Assembly (NCBI RefSeq): GCF_964026445.1
Contig: NZ_OZ032150.1
Coordinates: 1,364,001 to 1,428,000 of the forward strand
DNA: 64,000 bases
Direction: 5' to 3'
DNA from: Rickettsia endosymbiont of Cantharis rufa
GTDB lineage: Bacteria; Pseudomonadota; Alphaproteobacteria; Rickettsiales; Rickettsiaceae
The notes beneath the pieces were generated by a model. It searched no databases and was not told the DNA's origin. It was given only the letters and a program-made list of their open reading frames with translations. Shown piece after piece: positions 40,215 to 50,780 of the stretch (the first letter of the stretch is position 1; the number at the start of each line of letters is the position of its first letter). A program made the translations under genes and the position numbers.

Positions 40215-41045
40215 ATGAAAAATTTTATTTGGGCAATAATATTTTTAATACCAATATTTCTTTCAGGGTGTTCTACTACTCATGATGTTGCTATTAGAGT
40301 AAAGCATTCACAAGATATAGCGACTCAAAATAACTTTCAGATGCAGCTAGTAAACGGAGGTGATTTTACTCTTACGACTTATCAGCGTATTACCGATAGT
40401 CACTTATCTTTTGTCTTCTATATTGAGGGAGACGGACATCTTACGGATGGATCTGCTAATTCCGACAACCCTACTCCTGTTATTCCTATGCTCTTGAAGC
40501 TTGCTACAATAGATAAAAGACCGAATGTTGTTTATATAGCAAGACCTTGTCAATATACCCCTTTAGAAATGAACACAAAATGCATTAGTGATTATTGGTT
40601 AGATAAGAGAATGAACCAAGAAGTCGTAAATTCAATTAATAACGTCATAAATACCGTTAATAACGGACAGAAATTTAGCTTTGTCGGTTTTTCAGGAGGC
40701 GGTGGGCTTACAATATTAATTGCCGCTCAAAATAGTAATGTGAAAGATATTATAACGATTGCCGGTAATTTAGATACTGAAAAGTTTGACAAACATCATA
40801 ATTATCGCGGTTACTTAGTTAAATCTTTAAACCCAATAAATTATGCAAGGCAGGTTAATAATATCCCTCAATTACATCTCTCCGGCATGGATGACAAAAG
40901 AGTCCCGCCTTTCATAGCAGAATTTTACGTAAAGACAAGCGGCTCACCGTGTGTAAAAAAGCAAACTTTTCCTAATATTTCTCACGCGAAAGGTTGGGAT
41001 AAAGTTTGGTCTAATATATTAGATATTCCTTTGATTTGTAATTAG
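40215..41045 (+). CDS. Lipoprotein with alpha/beta-hydrolase fold
   Basis: The 276-residue protein begins MKNFIWAIIFLIPIFLSGCS, a lipoprotein signal with lipobox LSGC (acylated Cys19). Mature regions include LSFVFYIEGDGHLTD, VVYIARPCQYTPLE, and the nucleophile elbow FVGFSGGGGLTIL with Ser in GFSGG. A late Asp (SGMDDKRVPP) and His (NISHAKGWDKVW) complete a likely triad. It is probably a membrane-anchored esterase or lipase-like enzyme of unknown substrate. Several Cys (PCQYTP, TKCISD, SPCVKK) suggest disulphides outside the cytosol. It follows the FkbM pseudogene directly. Confidence 0.82.
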   Translation: MKNFIWAIIFLIPIFLSGCSTTHDVAIRVKHSQDIATQNNFQMQLVNGGDFTLTTYQRITDSHLSFVFYIEGDGHLTDGSANSDNPTPVIPMLLKLATIDKRPNVVYIARPCQYTPLEMNTKCISDYWLDKRMNQEVVNSINNVINTVNNGQKFSFVGFSGGGGLTILIAAQNSNVKDIITIAGNLDTEKFDKHHNYRGYLVKSLNPINYARQVNNIPQLHLSGMDDKRVPPFIAEFYVKTSGSPCVKKQTFPNISHAKGWDKVWSNILDIPLICN

Positions 41046-41153
41046 GTTCTGTGAAAGAAAATTAAATTATTTATATTTTTAGATATTTTTGAACGAAAGG
41101 TATTGTGTAGAAAATATAGCAATAAATATTAGTAAAAGTTGTACTTTATTTTT

Positions 41154-41984
41154 GGTCGCACCTCCATTTTACAGATGTGGATATTAAAAGGCTATACGTT
41201 CAATAAGAGTTCCGATGACTTTATCATGAATATCCAATGACTTGGAAAAACAAATTGTTTTACGTGTCAGTCTTTTGCATCTTGTTCTAAGATTTAAGTT
41301 ACCCCGTTCTATCCGTTGAGTATATTTTTTACTAACAATGTGTTTTTTGGGATCTAATAACCCAGCATAACTTCCCTATCCATCTGTAAAGTAAAAAGTA
41401 ACCTTAAAATCCTCCAGTTTTTTTCAGTAATGATTCTGATGTGCTATCACATCTTGTACCAAAAGTATAAGCAACTACTTTTAACAAAATCTTATCCAAA
41501 GAATACCAAAGCCATCTTTGTTTGGATTTATTCTGTACATAAGGCCATTGTTCATCTATTTCAGGAGCAATAATTACTTCTATCGTATTGATAGAATGAT
41601 TTATCTTTTTTAACGCTAGATTTTTTTAAAACACGGATAACCGTATTGATACCCACTTTTAATACTCTTACTGTATCCCTAACTCCAGAGCCATTGATTG
41701 ACATATCTACTATCTGAGCCTTGACTCCAGGCTTAGAGGCATTATTAATATATTACAGTTAAAAATATCGATTACACTGCTTGCATTGATATCTCTGTTG
41801 TTTTGAAATTGAATATCCCGCCTTTACTACTTTTTCTGTGTCGTTACAATATCTACACTTAACATCTATTCTTGATCTACACTTAACATCTATTCTTGCC
41901 ATAACTCCTTAACTATAATTCTCTCTTATTACTGTTTGAGGATTATAGACTATTCATGCTAAGCTGCAATACGGGGGCGCGGCC
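41154..41984 (-). mobile_element. IS1-like element, copy D, without target duplication
   Basis: The 831-bp reverse-oriented copy has GGTCGCACC at the left end and GGGGGCGCGGCC at the right. It carries the shared InsA stops, TGA in InsB and TAG in the DGWGSY motif. The flanks (CTTTATTTT / TGTATCTTA) do not match. The right flank is the middle of a spoT-like gene and the left flank is unrelated, so recombination or deletion has occurred at this copy. Confidence 0.88.
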
Positions 41985-42288
41985 TGTATCTTAATAGTAT
42001 CATGAAGTAGTGCAGCTTGCAGCATAATAGCAGTATAAAGCTTAAGAGCCTCATCTGCCGCAAATGCAGCTAGCATAATCGCCACCTCAATTGGGCGTGA
42101 ATAGTAATGGTCGCCTGATTGACGCATTTGTGATCCATGATATTTGCGAGCATAGAAGATGCCTTTTTTAACTTCCTCTATATCAACGGGATTTTTTACC
42201 TTAGTGTTTAAATATTCAACTTTATCAAGTAATTTTTAGCATAAACGCAAATTTCAAACTTTTCTTTCCAAGAACTTAAATCCTCCAT
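41985..42288 (-). pseudogene. SpoT/RelA-like HD-domain fragment cut by IS1-like copy D
   Basis: From an ATG at 42288 the frame reads MEDLSSWKEKFEICVYAKN and shifts once, then EYLNTKVKNPVDIEEVKKGI, FYARKYHGSQMRQSG, YYSRPIEVAIMLAAF and LLHDTIKIQ at the IS edge. ARKYHG and LLHDTIEDT are the HD-domain signatures of (p)ppGpp hydrolases. A missing G turns IEDT into IKIQ. The rest of the gene is absent on the other side of the IS. Rickettsia genomes carry many such broken spoT genes. Confidence 0.88.
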
Positions 42289-42494
42289 AAAAAGTTATTT
42301 TATTTATATTAATAATAGTTGATTATAATTAAAAACAAAAATTAAAAGATTACAATAATAAATAGCTTCTTAACTTTAAGTGTATTAAAACTTTTAATTA
42401 TTTGGCATTCTAGCAACTATAATCTTGGTTTATTAGTTTGTAAAAGATTCAGCGGTTACTTAAGGACAATCGATATTTATCGAAAAATGAAGAA

Positions 42495-42571
42495 TGGTGC
42501 ACCCTAAAGGATTCGAACCTCTGACCCACAGATTAGAAATCTGTTGCTCTATCCAGCTGAGCTAAGGGTGC
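42495..42571 (-). tRNA. tRNA-Arg (anticodon TCT)
   Basis: On the minus strand the 77-nt cloverleaf has acceptor pairing GCACCCT / AGGGTGC with encoded CCA, D arm GCTCAGCTGGATAGAGC, anticodon arm CAGAT-TTCTAAT-CTG giving TCT, and T loop GTTCGAATC. It reads AGA and AGG arginine codons, which are frequent in AT-rich genomes. Confidence 0.95.
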
Positions 42572-42667
42572 TAAACATTTACGGTAAACTTTATATCAGT
42601 TTTAGCAAAGTTTTTCAAGTATTCTTTTATTATTACAAAAGATGAACAAATGTGATAAAAAACATTA

Positions 42668-42955
42668 ATGAATAAATTTTATAATTATAATTCTTCCTTA
42701 TACCAGGCTTTACTTAGTCTTAAAGTAAAGCCTAATTCTAAACAGAATCTAATTAGCTATTTTGTAATTATTAACAATATTCCATATCTAAAATTATCTA
42801 TAAAAGCAGTACCGGAACAGGGTAAAGCTAATGAAGAAATAATAAATTACTTAGCAAAAGAATGGAAATTATCACGAAATAATATAGAAATTATTAAAGG
42901 TCATATTAATAGCTTAAAAACGATATTAATAAAAATATTGACGAAGACTATTTAA
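42668..42955 (+). CDS. DUF167/YggU-family protein
   Basis: The 95-residue protein has the family core LSLKVKPNSKQNLI, then LKLSIKAVPEQGKANEEIIN, YLAKEWKLSRNNIEIIKG. It is a small alpha/beta fold of unknown biochemical role. An ATG at 42668 follows a weak ribosome site. It ends just before a nested palindromic repeat that precedes htpG. Intact. Confidence 0.88.
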   Translation: MNKFYNYNSSLYQALLSLKVKPNSKQNLISYFVIINNIPYLKLSIKAVPEQGKANEEIINYLAKEWKLSRNNIEIIKGHINSLKTILIKILTKTI

Positions 42956-43010
42956 ATTTGATTATTAATTCCTATATTAGATAAATAAAGTTTTGTTACA
43001 GTACCAACAT

Positions 43011-43146
43011 CGTCATTGCGAACGAAGTGAGTGCGGCAAGGTATTGTTGCGTGGATCGGTAAAACCTACTGTGTCATCCCGTGGCTTGATCGCGGGATGA
43101 CAAATGATAAACCTATCCACGCAACAATGCCGTGCGGCAATGACGA
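43011..43146. repeat. Nested palindromic repeats upstream of htpG
   Basis: Three inverted repeats sit inside one another: an outer CGTCATTGCGAAC with the GTGCGGCAATGACG end, a middle ATTGTTGCGTGGAT / ATCCACGCAACAAT, and an inner GTCATCCCGTGGC with GCGGGATGAC. The whole stretch is translatable in the htpG frame, which produces a spurious upstream extension of 56 codons. Confidence 0.8.
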
Positions 43147-43198
43147 AAAAACTGACCTAGTAACAAAGCTAAAAACAAGAATTTATGATTGGTTTAAT

Positions 43199-45064
43199 AT
43201 GACACAAGAAAAAAAGAAATTTGACGCCGAGGTCGGCAAGATTTTAAATTTAATGATTCACTCTCTTTATAGTAATAAAGAAATTTTTATGAGGGAGCTA
43301 ATTTCCAATGCTTCGGATGCTTGCGACAAATTACGTTATTTATCTCAAAGTAATAGTGAATTAGTAGCAGGTGATAGCAATTTTAAAATTACGGTTAAAG
43401 TCGATAAAGATAACGGACAAATTATTATCCGTGATAACGGCATAGGCATGAATAAAGAGGATTTGATTGAGAATTTAGGTACTGTTGCAAGGTCGGGTAC
43501 AGCAAATTTCCTTAAAAGCCTCTCCGGTGACTCTAAAAAAGATAATATGCTGATCGGTCAGTTTGGAGTCGGATTTTATTCAAGCTTTATGGTCGCCGAT
43601 AAAGTTCTTGTCACTTCAAGAAAAGCAGGGGAGGATAAAGTCCATGTTTGGGAATCGGATGGGCTTAGTGAATATACCGTCTCAGATTCGGATAAAGAAT
43701 TCACAAGAGGTACGGAAATCGTTTTACATGTTAAAAAGGAAGAGGATACATTTCTCGATCATTTCAGGTTAAAACATATTGTTAAAAGCTATTCCGATCA
43801 TATAGCAGTACCGATATATTTCTTTGATGAAGCCGGTAATAATGAGATACAACTAAATTCCGCATCTGCATTATGGACAAGACCGAAATCAGAAATCACA
43901 GAAGGACAATACAAAGAATTTTATAAAAGCTTATCTTACGCCATAGATGATCCATGGGTTACCCTGCATAATAAAAATGAGGGAGCTATAGAATTTACCA
44001 ATCTGCTTTTCATTCCCTCAAGCAAAACATTTGATTTATTCCATCCTGATCGCAAAAGGCGAGTCAAATTATATATCAAGAGAGTATTTATTTCTGATGA
44101 GAATATAGATTTAATCCCGTCATATTTAAGATTCTTGAGAGGCGTAGTTGATTCAGAAGATTTACCGCTAAATATTAGCCGTGAGTCATTGCAACATAAT
44201 AGCGTACTTGAGAAAATCAAAAATGCTATTACAAAAAGAGTGCTTGGCGAACTTAAGAAAAAGAAGGAAGAATTACCTGAAGAGTATAATAAGTTTTGGG
44301 CTAATTTCGGCAGTGCTTTAAAAGAGGGTTTATGCGAGGCTACCACCGACCATGAAAAATTATTAGAGGTATGTATATTCAGAAGTGCATTGCATAATAA
44401 AACGATCAGTCTTGATGAATATATAGCGAATTTTAAAGAGGGACAAAATACTATATATTATTTAAGCGGAGATAATCCCGATAAATTACTTTCAAGCCCA
44501 CAAATCGAAGGGTTATTAAGTAAAAATATTGATGTATTACTTTTTACCGATACAGTCGATGATTTTTGGGTAAATGTTAATAGCGAATATAAAGGACACG
44601 CTATTAAATCAGCAACAAGAAGCGATATTGATGTAGAGCAAACTAGTTCATCATCTGAAGAAAAAAATAAAGACAATACAAAAACAGATGATGAGTATGC
44701 ATTACTAACCGATTATTTTAAGGATACATTAGGGGGGCTAGTTAAAGAAGTTAAGATATCCAAAAAACTTACTTCAAGCCCTGCTTGTCTTGCAGTTGGC
44801 GAGTCTGCTATGGATATTCGGATGGAGAGGTTTTTAATAGAGCAAAAGCAAATTACTACTGCTTCTGCTAAAAATTTAGAACTAAACCCTAAAAATAAAA
44901 TTGTAGAAAAAATCTTTAATGACTTAAAAGCAAATAATAAAAATAATGAAGGGTTAGTTAATCTAATATTTGATCAAGCCTGTATTTTAGAGGGTGAACC
45001 TGTCGTTGATACTGGTGCTTTTTCAAAGAGATTAAACGATATTGTACAAAAAGCCATATTATAA
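43199..45064 (+). CDS. htpG: Hsp90-family chaperone HtpG
   Basis: From the ATG at 43199 the product is 621 residues, the normal HtpG length ([20 protein letters not shown]). The GHKL ATPase motifs are visible: [16 protein letters not shown] (Mg-binding Asn), [13 protein letters not shown] and [13 protein letters not shown]. The middle domain has the catalytic Arg in SRESLQ ([11 protein letters not shown]). HtpG is an ATP-driven folding chaperone. The frame is open upstream to 43031, but that part is encoded by nested palindromic repeats and is unlikely to be translated as part of the protein. Confidence 0.96.
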   Translation: MTQEKKKFDAEVGKILNLMIHSLYSNKEIFMRELISNASDACDKLRYLSQSNSELVAGDSNFKITVKVDKDNGQIIIRDNGIGMNKEDLIENLGTVARSGTANFLKSLSGDSKKDNMLIGQFGVGFYSSFMVADKVLVTSRKAGEDKVHVWESDGLSEYTVSDSDKEFTRGTEIVLHVKKEEDTFLDHFRLKHIVKSYSDHIAVPIYFFDEAGNNEIQLNSASALWTRPKSEITEGQYKEFYKSLSYAIDDPWVTLHNKNEGAIEFTNLLFIPSSKTFDLFHPDRKRRVKLYIKRVFISDENIDLIPSYLRFLRGVVDSEDLPLNISRESLQHNSVLEKIKNAITKRVLGELKKKKEELPEEYNKFWANFGSALKEGLCEATTDHEKLLEVCIFRSALHNKTISLDEYIANFKEGQNTIYYLSGDNPDKLLSSPQIEGLLSKNIDVLLFTDTVDDFWVNVNSEYKGHAIKSATRSDIDVEQTSSSSEEKNKDNTKTDDEYALLTDYFKDTLGGLVKEVKISKKLTSSPACLAVGESAMDIRMERFLIEQKQITTASAKNLELNPKNKIVEKIFNDLKANNKNNEGLVNLIFDQACILEGEPVVDTGAFSKRLNDIVQKAIL

Positions 45065-45123
45065 CTTTAAACTTCTTTAATTTTAATATAGAATGGTTGC
45101 AAACGTAAGTTTGGGTATCCACT

Positions 45124-45195
45124 GTCATACCGTGGCTTGACCACGGTATCTAGAAAAAATAATAAAGTGGATTCCTGCTTTCGCAGGAATGACAT
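45124..45195. repeat. Hybrid palindromic repeat upstream of hemA
   Basis: The left half is the 'gtcatacc' type (GTCATACCGTGGCTTGACCA, CGGTATCTAG hairpin). The right half is the 'cattcccgc' type (GGATTCCTGCTTTCGCAGGA hairpin ending ATGACAT). The two halves do not pair with each other, so this looks like a recombinant of two families. Its last bases abut the hemA ribosome site. Confidence 0.6.
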
Positions 45196-45202
45196 AGAGA
45201 AG

Positions 45203-46447
45203 ATGTTTTATTACGATACTATATTTAGCAAGCATATAGATAAAATCAAAAGTGAAGGAAGATATCGAGAATTTAAGGCCTTAAAAAGACAAGTCGATAA
45301 TTTTCCTTTTGCAGAACATGAAGATAAACAAATAGTCATGTGGTGCATTAATGACTATTTGGGTATGAGTAAACATCCAAAAGTAATGCAAGCTTCTATA
45401 GATGCTTTGCTAAAATACGGTGTTGGATCAGGCGGAACCCGCAATATCGGCGGTAATAATACCGCCATTCTTGAGCTTGAAAAAGAACTTGCAGATTTGC
45501 ATAGCAAAGAAGCAGCTTTAGCTTTTACCTCTGGTTTTGTTGCAAATGATACAACGCTCGCAACACTTGCTAAAATTATGCCGGATATAGTATTTTTCTC
45601 CGACGAGTTAAATCATGCCTCTATTATTGCTGGTATTACAAGTTCTAGAGCCGAAAAATACATATATAGACATTTAGATGTTAGGCATTTAGAAGAATTA
45701 TTACAACTAGTTGATATTAATAAACCGAAAATTATTGTTTTTGAATCAGCTTACTCTATGGATGGCTTCTTTTCGCCTATTAAAGATATAATTAATTTAG
45801 CCAAAAAATATAATGCTCTAACCTTTATCGATGAGGTTCATACAGTAGGTTTATACGGTAAGCATGGTGGCGGTATTGCAAAGCTTCTTAATTGTAGTGA
45901 GCAAATCGATATTATTCAAGGGACGCTTGCCAAAGCATACGGCACTATCGGCGGTTATATCACTAGTAATCATAATTTAGTCGATGCTATAAGACTAACT
46001 GCTTCAGGGTTTATTTTTACTACTTCATTGCCTCCGGTAATTTCTGCTGCTGCAACACATAGTATTAGACATCTCAAAGAATCAAATGACGAACGCACAA
46101 AGTATCAAGAAGTAGTTGCAAAGCTTAAAAACTCTTTTGAACGTTTTAATATACCTTATTTAAGAAATGAAAGTCATATAGTACCGATAATTATCGGCGA
46201 TCCGATCAAAGCAGCTAAAGCCTCAAATATGCTAATTAATGAATATGGCATTTACGTTCAACATATCAATTTTCCAACCGTACCGCGAGGTACGGAACGC
46301 CTCCGAATCATCCCAACTCCCGCTCATACCGATAAAATGATCAATGATTTATCTATAGCCTTAGTGCAGATATTTGCCAAACTTGATATAGAATTATCTT
46401 CTGCTAAAGAATTGAACGAAGAAGTACGTTTGAATCTTATTGCTTAG
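45203..46447 (+). CDS. hemA: 5-aminolevulinate synthase
   Basis: From the ATG at 45203 the product is 414 residues (MFYYDTIFSKHIDKIKSEGR). Signatures: WCINDYLGMSKHP, SGGTRNIGGNN, the PLP-binding Asp in TFIDEVHTVGLYG and the Schiff-base Lys in GTLAKAYGTIGGY. It condenses glycine and succinyl-CoA to 5-aminolevulinate, the alphaproteobacterial (Shemin) route to haem. The frame extends upstream to 45137 through a palindromic repeat, which I exclude. AGAGAAG just before the ATG serves as ribosome site. Confidence 0.96.
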   Translation: MFYYDTIFSKHIDKIKSEGRYREFKALKRQVDNFPFAEHEDKQIVMWCINDYLGMSKHPKVMQASIDALLKYGVGSGGTRNIGGNNTAILELEKELADLHSKEAALAFTSGFVANDTTLATLAKIMPDIVFFSDELNHASIIAGITSSRAEKYIYRHLDVRHLEELLQLVDINKPKIIVFESAYSMDGFFSPIKDIINLAKKYNALTFIDEVHTVGLYGKHGGGIAKLLNCSEQIDIIQGTLAKAYGTIGGYITSNHNLVDAIRLTASGFIFTTSLPPVISAAATHSIRHLKESNDERTKYQEVVAKLKNSFERFNIPYLRNESHIVPIIIGDPIKAAKASNMLINEYGIYVQHINFPTVPRGTERLRIIPTPAHTDKMINDLSIALVQIFAKLDIELSSAKELNEEVRLNLIA

Positions 46448-46460
46448 TAAGCTTTTACTC

Positions 46461-46620
46461 TCTATTCCTGTGAAATAATATACGAAGTTCAACCTGAAAA
46501 AGAGTAATCCAGCTGTAAGCCGAGAAGGGAAAAAGCGTATACTAAACGTTCAGCATCCAAGGACTTACAAAGACATTGTCACCAATCTTTCAAGTGGGCG
46601 GTATATAAAAACTATTGCGT
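46461..46620. ncRNA. Candidate structured RNA between hemA and tig (6S-like shape)
   Basis: The 230-bp gap holds nested complementary blocks: ATATAC (46478) with GTATAT (46601), the CCTGAAA region (46493) with TTTCAAGT (46588), and TGTAAGCC (46514) with GGACTTACA (46561). They would form one long interrupted rod with internal bubbles and an apical loop, an outline like 6S RNA. It is unlike the dispersed palindromes. I did not fold it by computation, the strand is undecided, and no terminator is evident. Confidence 0.35.
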
Positions 46621-46679
46621 ATTTTTGCTCTTTGGTTTATTTTGATTAGCAAACTATATAGAATTAATGGATTATTAAA

Positions 46680-48017
46680 ATGGGAATTACCATATTAAAA
46701 AACGAAGGATTGGATTTTTATGCAAAAATCTCTACTCCTTTAAGTGAGATAGATGACGATATTCAAAAAGAATTGCTTGATCTAACCAAAAAAGTTAAAA
46801 TAGCAGGTTTTAGAGCCGGTAAAGTACCAGTTTCAATTGTTAAGAAAAAATACGGCACTTCCGTCAGAAATGATATAATAGAAAGAAGAATAAACCATTC
46901 AGTAAATCACGTTATTAAAGAGCATAATCTAAATATAATCGGTAGACCTAAAATTGAAGAGCTGCAAAATGAACCCGACAAAGCTTTAGAATTCACTGTA
47001 AAAATAGAGCTATTACCTAGAGTTACTATCCCGGATTTAAAGAAAATCGAGATAAATCGTCCAAAATTAGAAGTAAGTCCTAAAGATGTTGAAGAACAGC
47101 TAGAAAAGCTTGCTGCATTAACAAAAAGTTATACCAAAGAAAGTAAGGTAAAAATAAGGGATGGGGTTCAGGTTACTATTGATGCAATCGGGTATATTAA
47201 GGATGAAGCTTTTGAAGGCGGTAAATTAAATGATTTTAAGGTGGTAATAGGTAGTAATGCACTTATTCCCGGTTTTGAGAAGCAATTAATAGGTTCTAAA
47301 ACAGGTAGTGAAGTAGATGTTAATGTTACTTTTCCTGAAAATTACCATGCTAAAGATTTAGCAGGTAAGGATGCTCGCTTTGCAGTACAAATTAAAACTG
47401 TACATACTGCAGAACCTACCGTTGTTGATGATGAGTTTGCTAAAAAATTCCAAAGTAATAGCCTTGAGGAGTTGCGTACACATTTTACTAAAAAAATAGA
47501 AAATGAGTCAGAAGAAGCTATTAATACTATAATGAAAATGAACTTATTTGATAAGTTAGAAAAATTACTAGATTTTGATGTACCGGAATCTTTATTAACT
47601 CAAGAAAAAGATATATTGAAATCTGAATCCGATAAAAACGAACAAGACGATTCTCTATTTAAAGATAAATCCCCTAAAGAAATAACAGAATATTATAATA
47701 AATTAGCATTACGCCGTGTACGAATAGGTCTACTACTTGCTGAATATGCAAAATCTAAAAATCTGCAATTAGAGCCTGATGATTTAAGAAAAGTTATTAT
47801 GCAACAAGCACGTAATTTTCCTGGGCAGGAAAATATGATATTTGATTTTTATAAAAATAATCCTAGGGCAATTGAAGGGCTTAAGGGTCCTGCCTTAGAA
47901 GATAAAGCCGTACAATATATCTTTGATAATGAAATAAAGCTTAAAGAAAAGAAATATGCTAAGGAAGAGCTAGAAAAATATCTAGAAGCGGAAGAACAAC
48001 GTATTACTTTGATTTAA
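46680..48017 (+). CDS. tig: Trigger factor
   Basis: The 445-residue protein has the ribosome-binding signature [18 protein letters not shown] (residues about 41-58), an FKBP-type PPIase domain (about 155-240, [11 protein letters not shown] and [18 protein letters not shown]) and a C-terminal helical chaperone arm. It binds at the ribosome exit tunnel beside L23 and helps nascent chains fold. Length is normal for Rickettsia. Intact. Confidence 0.96.
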   Translation: MGITILKNEGLDFYAKISTPLSEIDDDIQKELLDLTKKVKIAGFRAGKVPVSIVKKKYGTSVRNDIIERRINHSVNHVIKEHNLNIIGRPKIEELQNEPDKALEFTVKIELLPRVTIPDLKKIEINRPKLEVSPKDVEEQLEKLAALTKSYTKESKVKIRDGVQVTIDAIGYIKDEAFEGGKLNDFKVVIGSNALIPGFEKQLIGSKTGSEVDVNVTFPENYHAKDLAGKDARFAVQIKTVHTAEPTVVDDEFAKKFQSNSLEELRTHFTKKIENESEEAINTIMKMNLFDKLEKLLDFDVPESLLTQEKDILKSESDKNEQDDSLFKDKSPKEITEYYNKLALRRVRIGLLLAEYAKSKNLQLEPDDLRKVIMQQARNFPGQENMIFDFYKNNPRAIEGLKGPALEDKAVQYIFDNEIKLKEKKYAKEELEKYLEAEEQRITLI

Positions 48018-48071
48018 AGTTTATTAATTGCCATTGCGAGCGAATGTTAGCGCTGTTGCGTGACTCATTAT

Positions 48072-48193
48072 ATGTCATTCCCGCGTAGGCGGGAATCCAG
48101 CATAAAGCGAGATGAATCGAGCTTTTCTTTTAATTTCAAAAATTTGCTTTATATATACTTTTTCCTGGATTCCCGCCTACGCGGGAATGACAT
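48072..48193. repeat. Dispersed palindromic repeat, 'cattcccgc' type
   Basis: ATGTCATTCCCGCGTAGGCG at the left matches the GCCTACGCGGGAATGACAT end at the right. It lies between convergent tig and obgE, where a double-ended hairpin could end both transcripts. Confidence 0.85.
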
Positions 48194-48268
48194 AAACGAG
48201 CCGCGCGGTCTTCGACCGCTCGTAATGGCGATTTTTGAGCGATGCGGGCAACGCAAATCGGTAATATA

Positions 48269-49261
48269 TCACTCTTGCGTTTTTATAATCTTTAAAGCAA
48301 GCTTAATTATTTTATTTACTCCGGTATTAGTATAAGTAGAGGTAGGAAAAACTTCTTTATTAGTAACTTTTTGCAACTTATTTATTTTTTCTTGTATTTC
48401 CTCATTGGTAAGAACATCACATTTATTAAGGCATATGATTTCGATTTTGTTTTTTAGATAATCGGAATATGATTCAAGCTCAAGGCGTACCGTATTATAA
48501 TCTGCAACTACATCATTACTAGAACCGTCTATTAAATGTATTATTACATTACATCTTTCTATATGCTTTAAGAATTTATCACCAAGCCCGTGTCCTTGAT
48601 GAGCCCCTTCAATCAAACCAGGAATATCGGCTATAACAAACTCTTCATCATCAACATACACCACTCCAAGATTCGGCACTAAAGTAGTAAAGGGATAATC
48701 GGCAATTTTAGGCTTAGCTGCCGTTACAACGGATAAAAAAGTAGATTTACCAGCGTTTGGAAGACCCACAAGCCCAACACCAGAGAGAAGTTTTAAGGTT
48801 AAATGAATCCACATTTCTTCAGCAATTTCCCCTTCTGTACGCTTTCTCGGAGCTTGATTAACCGATGTTTTGAAATGGCTATTACCGAGACCACCGCTTC
48901 CTCCTTTAATTATTTCAAAGCTTTGATCATCACCAGTGAAGTCATGCAATAATATATTGCCGTCTTCTGAAAAGATTTGAGTTCCGATTGGCACTTCAAG
49001 AGTTAACGATTTTCCTGATTTACCGCTTTTATTTGAACCCTTACCGTTTTCGCCGTTTTCAGCAATAAAATGTTGTTTATATCGATAATTTACTAGCGTA
49101 TTGAAGTGGTAACTACTTGTGAAAATAACACTACCGCCACGCCCTCCATCACCACCGTCAGGTCCGCCTCTGTCAATAAATTTTTCACGATGGAAACTAA
49201 CGCAACCATTGCCTCCGCTTCCTCCTTTTATATATATTTTAACTTCATCAATAAAATTCAT
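48269..49261 (-). CDS. obgE: GTPase Obg
   Basis: The 330-residue protein has the N-terminal glycine-rich Obg fold ([36 protein letters not shown]) and a GTPase domain with G1 GLPNAGKST (about 167), G3 [11 protein letters not shown]4 NKCD and G5 near PTSTYT. The long C-terminal OCT domain of some orthologues is absent, as is normal in Rickettsia. It acts in 50S subunit assembly and stress control. Intact. Confidence 0.96.
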   Translation of the reverse strand: MNFIDEVKIYIKGGSGGNGCVSFHREKFIDRGGPDGGDGGRGGSVIFTSSYHFNTLVNYRYKQHFIAENGENGKGSNKSGKSGKSLTLEVPIGTQIFSEDGNILLHDFTGDDQSFEIIKGGSGGLGNSHFKTSVNQAPRKRTEGEIAEEMWIHLTLKLLSGVGLVGLPNAGKSTFLSVVTAAKPKIADYPFTTLVPNLGVVYVDDEEFVIADIPGLIEGAHQGHGLGDKFLKHIERCNVIIHLIDGSSNDVVADYNTVRLELESYSDYLKNKIEIICLNKCDVLTNEEIQEKINKLQKVTNKEVFPTSTYTNTGVNKIIKLALKIIKTQE

Positions 49262-49272
49262 ATTTGCCTTAG

Positions 49273-49368
49273 TATCATACCGCGGCTTGACTGCGGTATC
49301 TATAAAATAATTTAAAATGTATGTTGTTTCTGCATTTTTTGGATACCGCGGTCAAGCCGCGGTATGAC
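49273..49368. repeat. Dispersed palindromic repeat, 'gtcatacc' type
   Basis: TATCATACCGCGGCTTGACT at the left pairs with GGTCAAGCCGCGGTATGACA at the right around a 40-bp centre. It lies between gltA and obgE on the same strand. Confidence 0.85.
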
Positions 49369-49391
49369 AAAAAAACGCATTATACTAAAAT

Positions 49392-50699
49392 TCATCTCTC
49401 CCGAATGCCCTTATACTCTCTATGTACATAGCCGGTGTAAAGTTGTCTCGGTCTGCTGATTTTTTGTTCAGGGTCTTCGTGCATTTCTTTCCATTGCGCC
49501 ATCCAGCCTACGGTTCTTGCTATTGCAAAAAGTACCGTGAACATTTGCGACGGTATACCCATAGCTTTATAGATAATACCCGAATAAAAATCAACATTTG
49601 GATATAATTTTCTCTCAATAAAATATTCATCTTTAAGAGCGATAGCTTCAAGCTCTATTGCTATTTGTAATAACGGGTTATCATCTAGCTGCCCGAGTTC
49701 CTTTAATACTTCCTTACAAGTTTCTTTAAGTACTGCGGCACGTGGATCGTAGTTTTTATATACACGATGACCAAAGCCCATTAACCTAAAGGGATCATTT
49801 TTATCCTTAGCTTTAGCTATATATTTAGGGATATTTTCAGAACTACCGATTTCTTTAAGAATATTTATTACCGCTTCATTAGCCCCGCCGTGAGCAGGTC
49901 CCCAAAGTGAAGCAATCCCTGTACTAACACAAGCAAAAGGATTAGCTCCGGATGAACCGGCAATTCGGACTGTTGAAGTAGAAGCATTTTGCTCATGGTC
50001 GGCATGTAGAATAAATATCTTATTAAGAGCATTCTTTATTATTGGATTTACTTTATATTTTTCACAAGGCGTTGCAAACATCATATGTAAGAAATTTTCG
50101 GTAAAATCTAACGAATTATCAGGATAAATAAAGGGTTGTCCTATAGAATATTTATAAGACATTGCAGCTATGGTAGGTATCTTAGCAATCATTCTAATAG
50201 CAGTAAGTTCGTAGTCTGCTTCCTTAAAATTCAATAAATCAGGGTAAAATGCCGAAAGAGAACCGACAGCTGCAAGCATAATAGCCATAGGATGAGAAGA
50301 GCTACAAAAAGTTTGAAATAAATAATGTAATCTTTCATTCACTAATGAGTGAACAGCGACTTTTTTAGTAAAATTATTATACTGCTCACTACTTGGTAAT
50401 TCTCCGTAAATCAATAAATATGCTACCTCTAAAAAATTACTCTTTTCGGCTAAATCCTTAATATCATATCCTCGATACCTTAATATTCCTTTGTCACCGT
50501 CTATGTAAGTTATCGTGGATCTACAGGAAGCAGTCGACATAAAGCCTGGATCATAAGTAAAGCGATCGGCTTCTGCGGGTACCCTGCTTATATCGATTAC
50601 ATCCTCACCTATACTTGCTTTAAGTATAGGTAATTTAAATATTTTTCCTCTAATTTTTAATTCGGCAAACTCTGAGTCATTATTATTTTCATTGGTCAT
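49392..50699 (-). CDS. gltA: Citrate synthase
   Basis: From the ATG at 50699 the product is 435 residues ([20 protein letters not shown]), the standard rickettsial length. The catalytic set is visible: His in [13 protein letters not shown], His in [15 protein letters not shown] and Asp in [12 protein letters not shown]. It makes citrate from oxaloacetate and acetyl-CoA. The frame extends four codons upstream (MYMY), less likely as the start. gltA is the main typing gene for Rickettsia and would identify the species. Confidence 0.97.
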   Translation of the reverse strand: MTNENNNDSEFAELKIRGKIFKLPILKASIGEDVIDISRVPAEADRFTYDPGFMSTASCRSTITYIDGDKGILRYRGYDIKDLAEKSNFLEVAYLLIYGELPSSEQYNNFTKKVAVHSLVNERLHYLFQTFCSSSHPMAIMLAAVGSLSAFYPDLLNFKEADYELTAIRMIAKIPTIAAMSYKYSIGQPFIYPDNSLDFTENFLHMMFATPCEKYKVNPIIKNALNKIFILHADHEQNASTSTVRIAGSSGANPFACVSTGIASLWGPAHGGANEAVINILKEIGSSENIPKYIAKAKDKNDPFRLMGFGHRVYKNYDPRAAVLKETCKEVLKELGQLDDNPLLQIAIELEAIALKDEYFIERKLYPNVDFYSGIIYKAMGIPSQMFTVLFAIARTVGWMAQWKEMHEDPEQKISRPRQLYTGYVHREYKGIRER

Positions 50700-50780
50700 A
50701 TACATATACATTATTTTTATACATCAGTAAGTATAACCTTACTTTAAGGAAATTAGAAATGAATTATTATTTTTGAGGAT

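Noticed and set aside
43031-43198. N-terminal extension of htpG by 56 codons
   Set aside because: The stretch is made of nested palindromic repeats, and HtpG of normal length starts at 43199.
45137-45202. N-terminal extension of hemA by 22 codons
   Set aside because: It is encoded by palindromic repeat DNA, and the 414-residue form from 45203 is the usual length.
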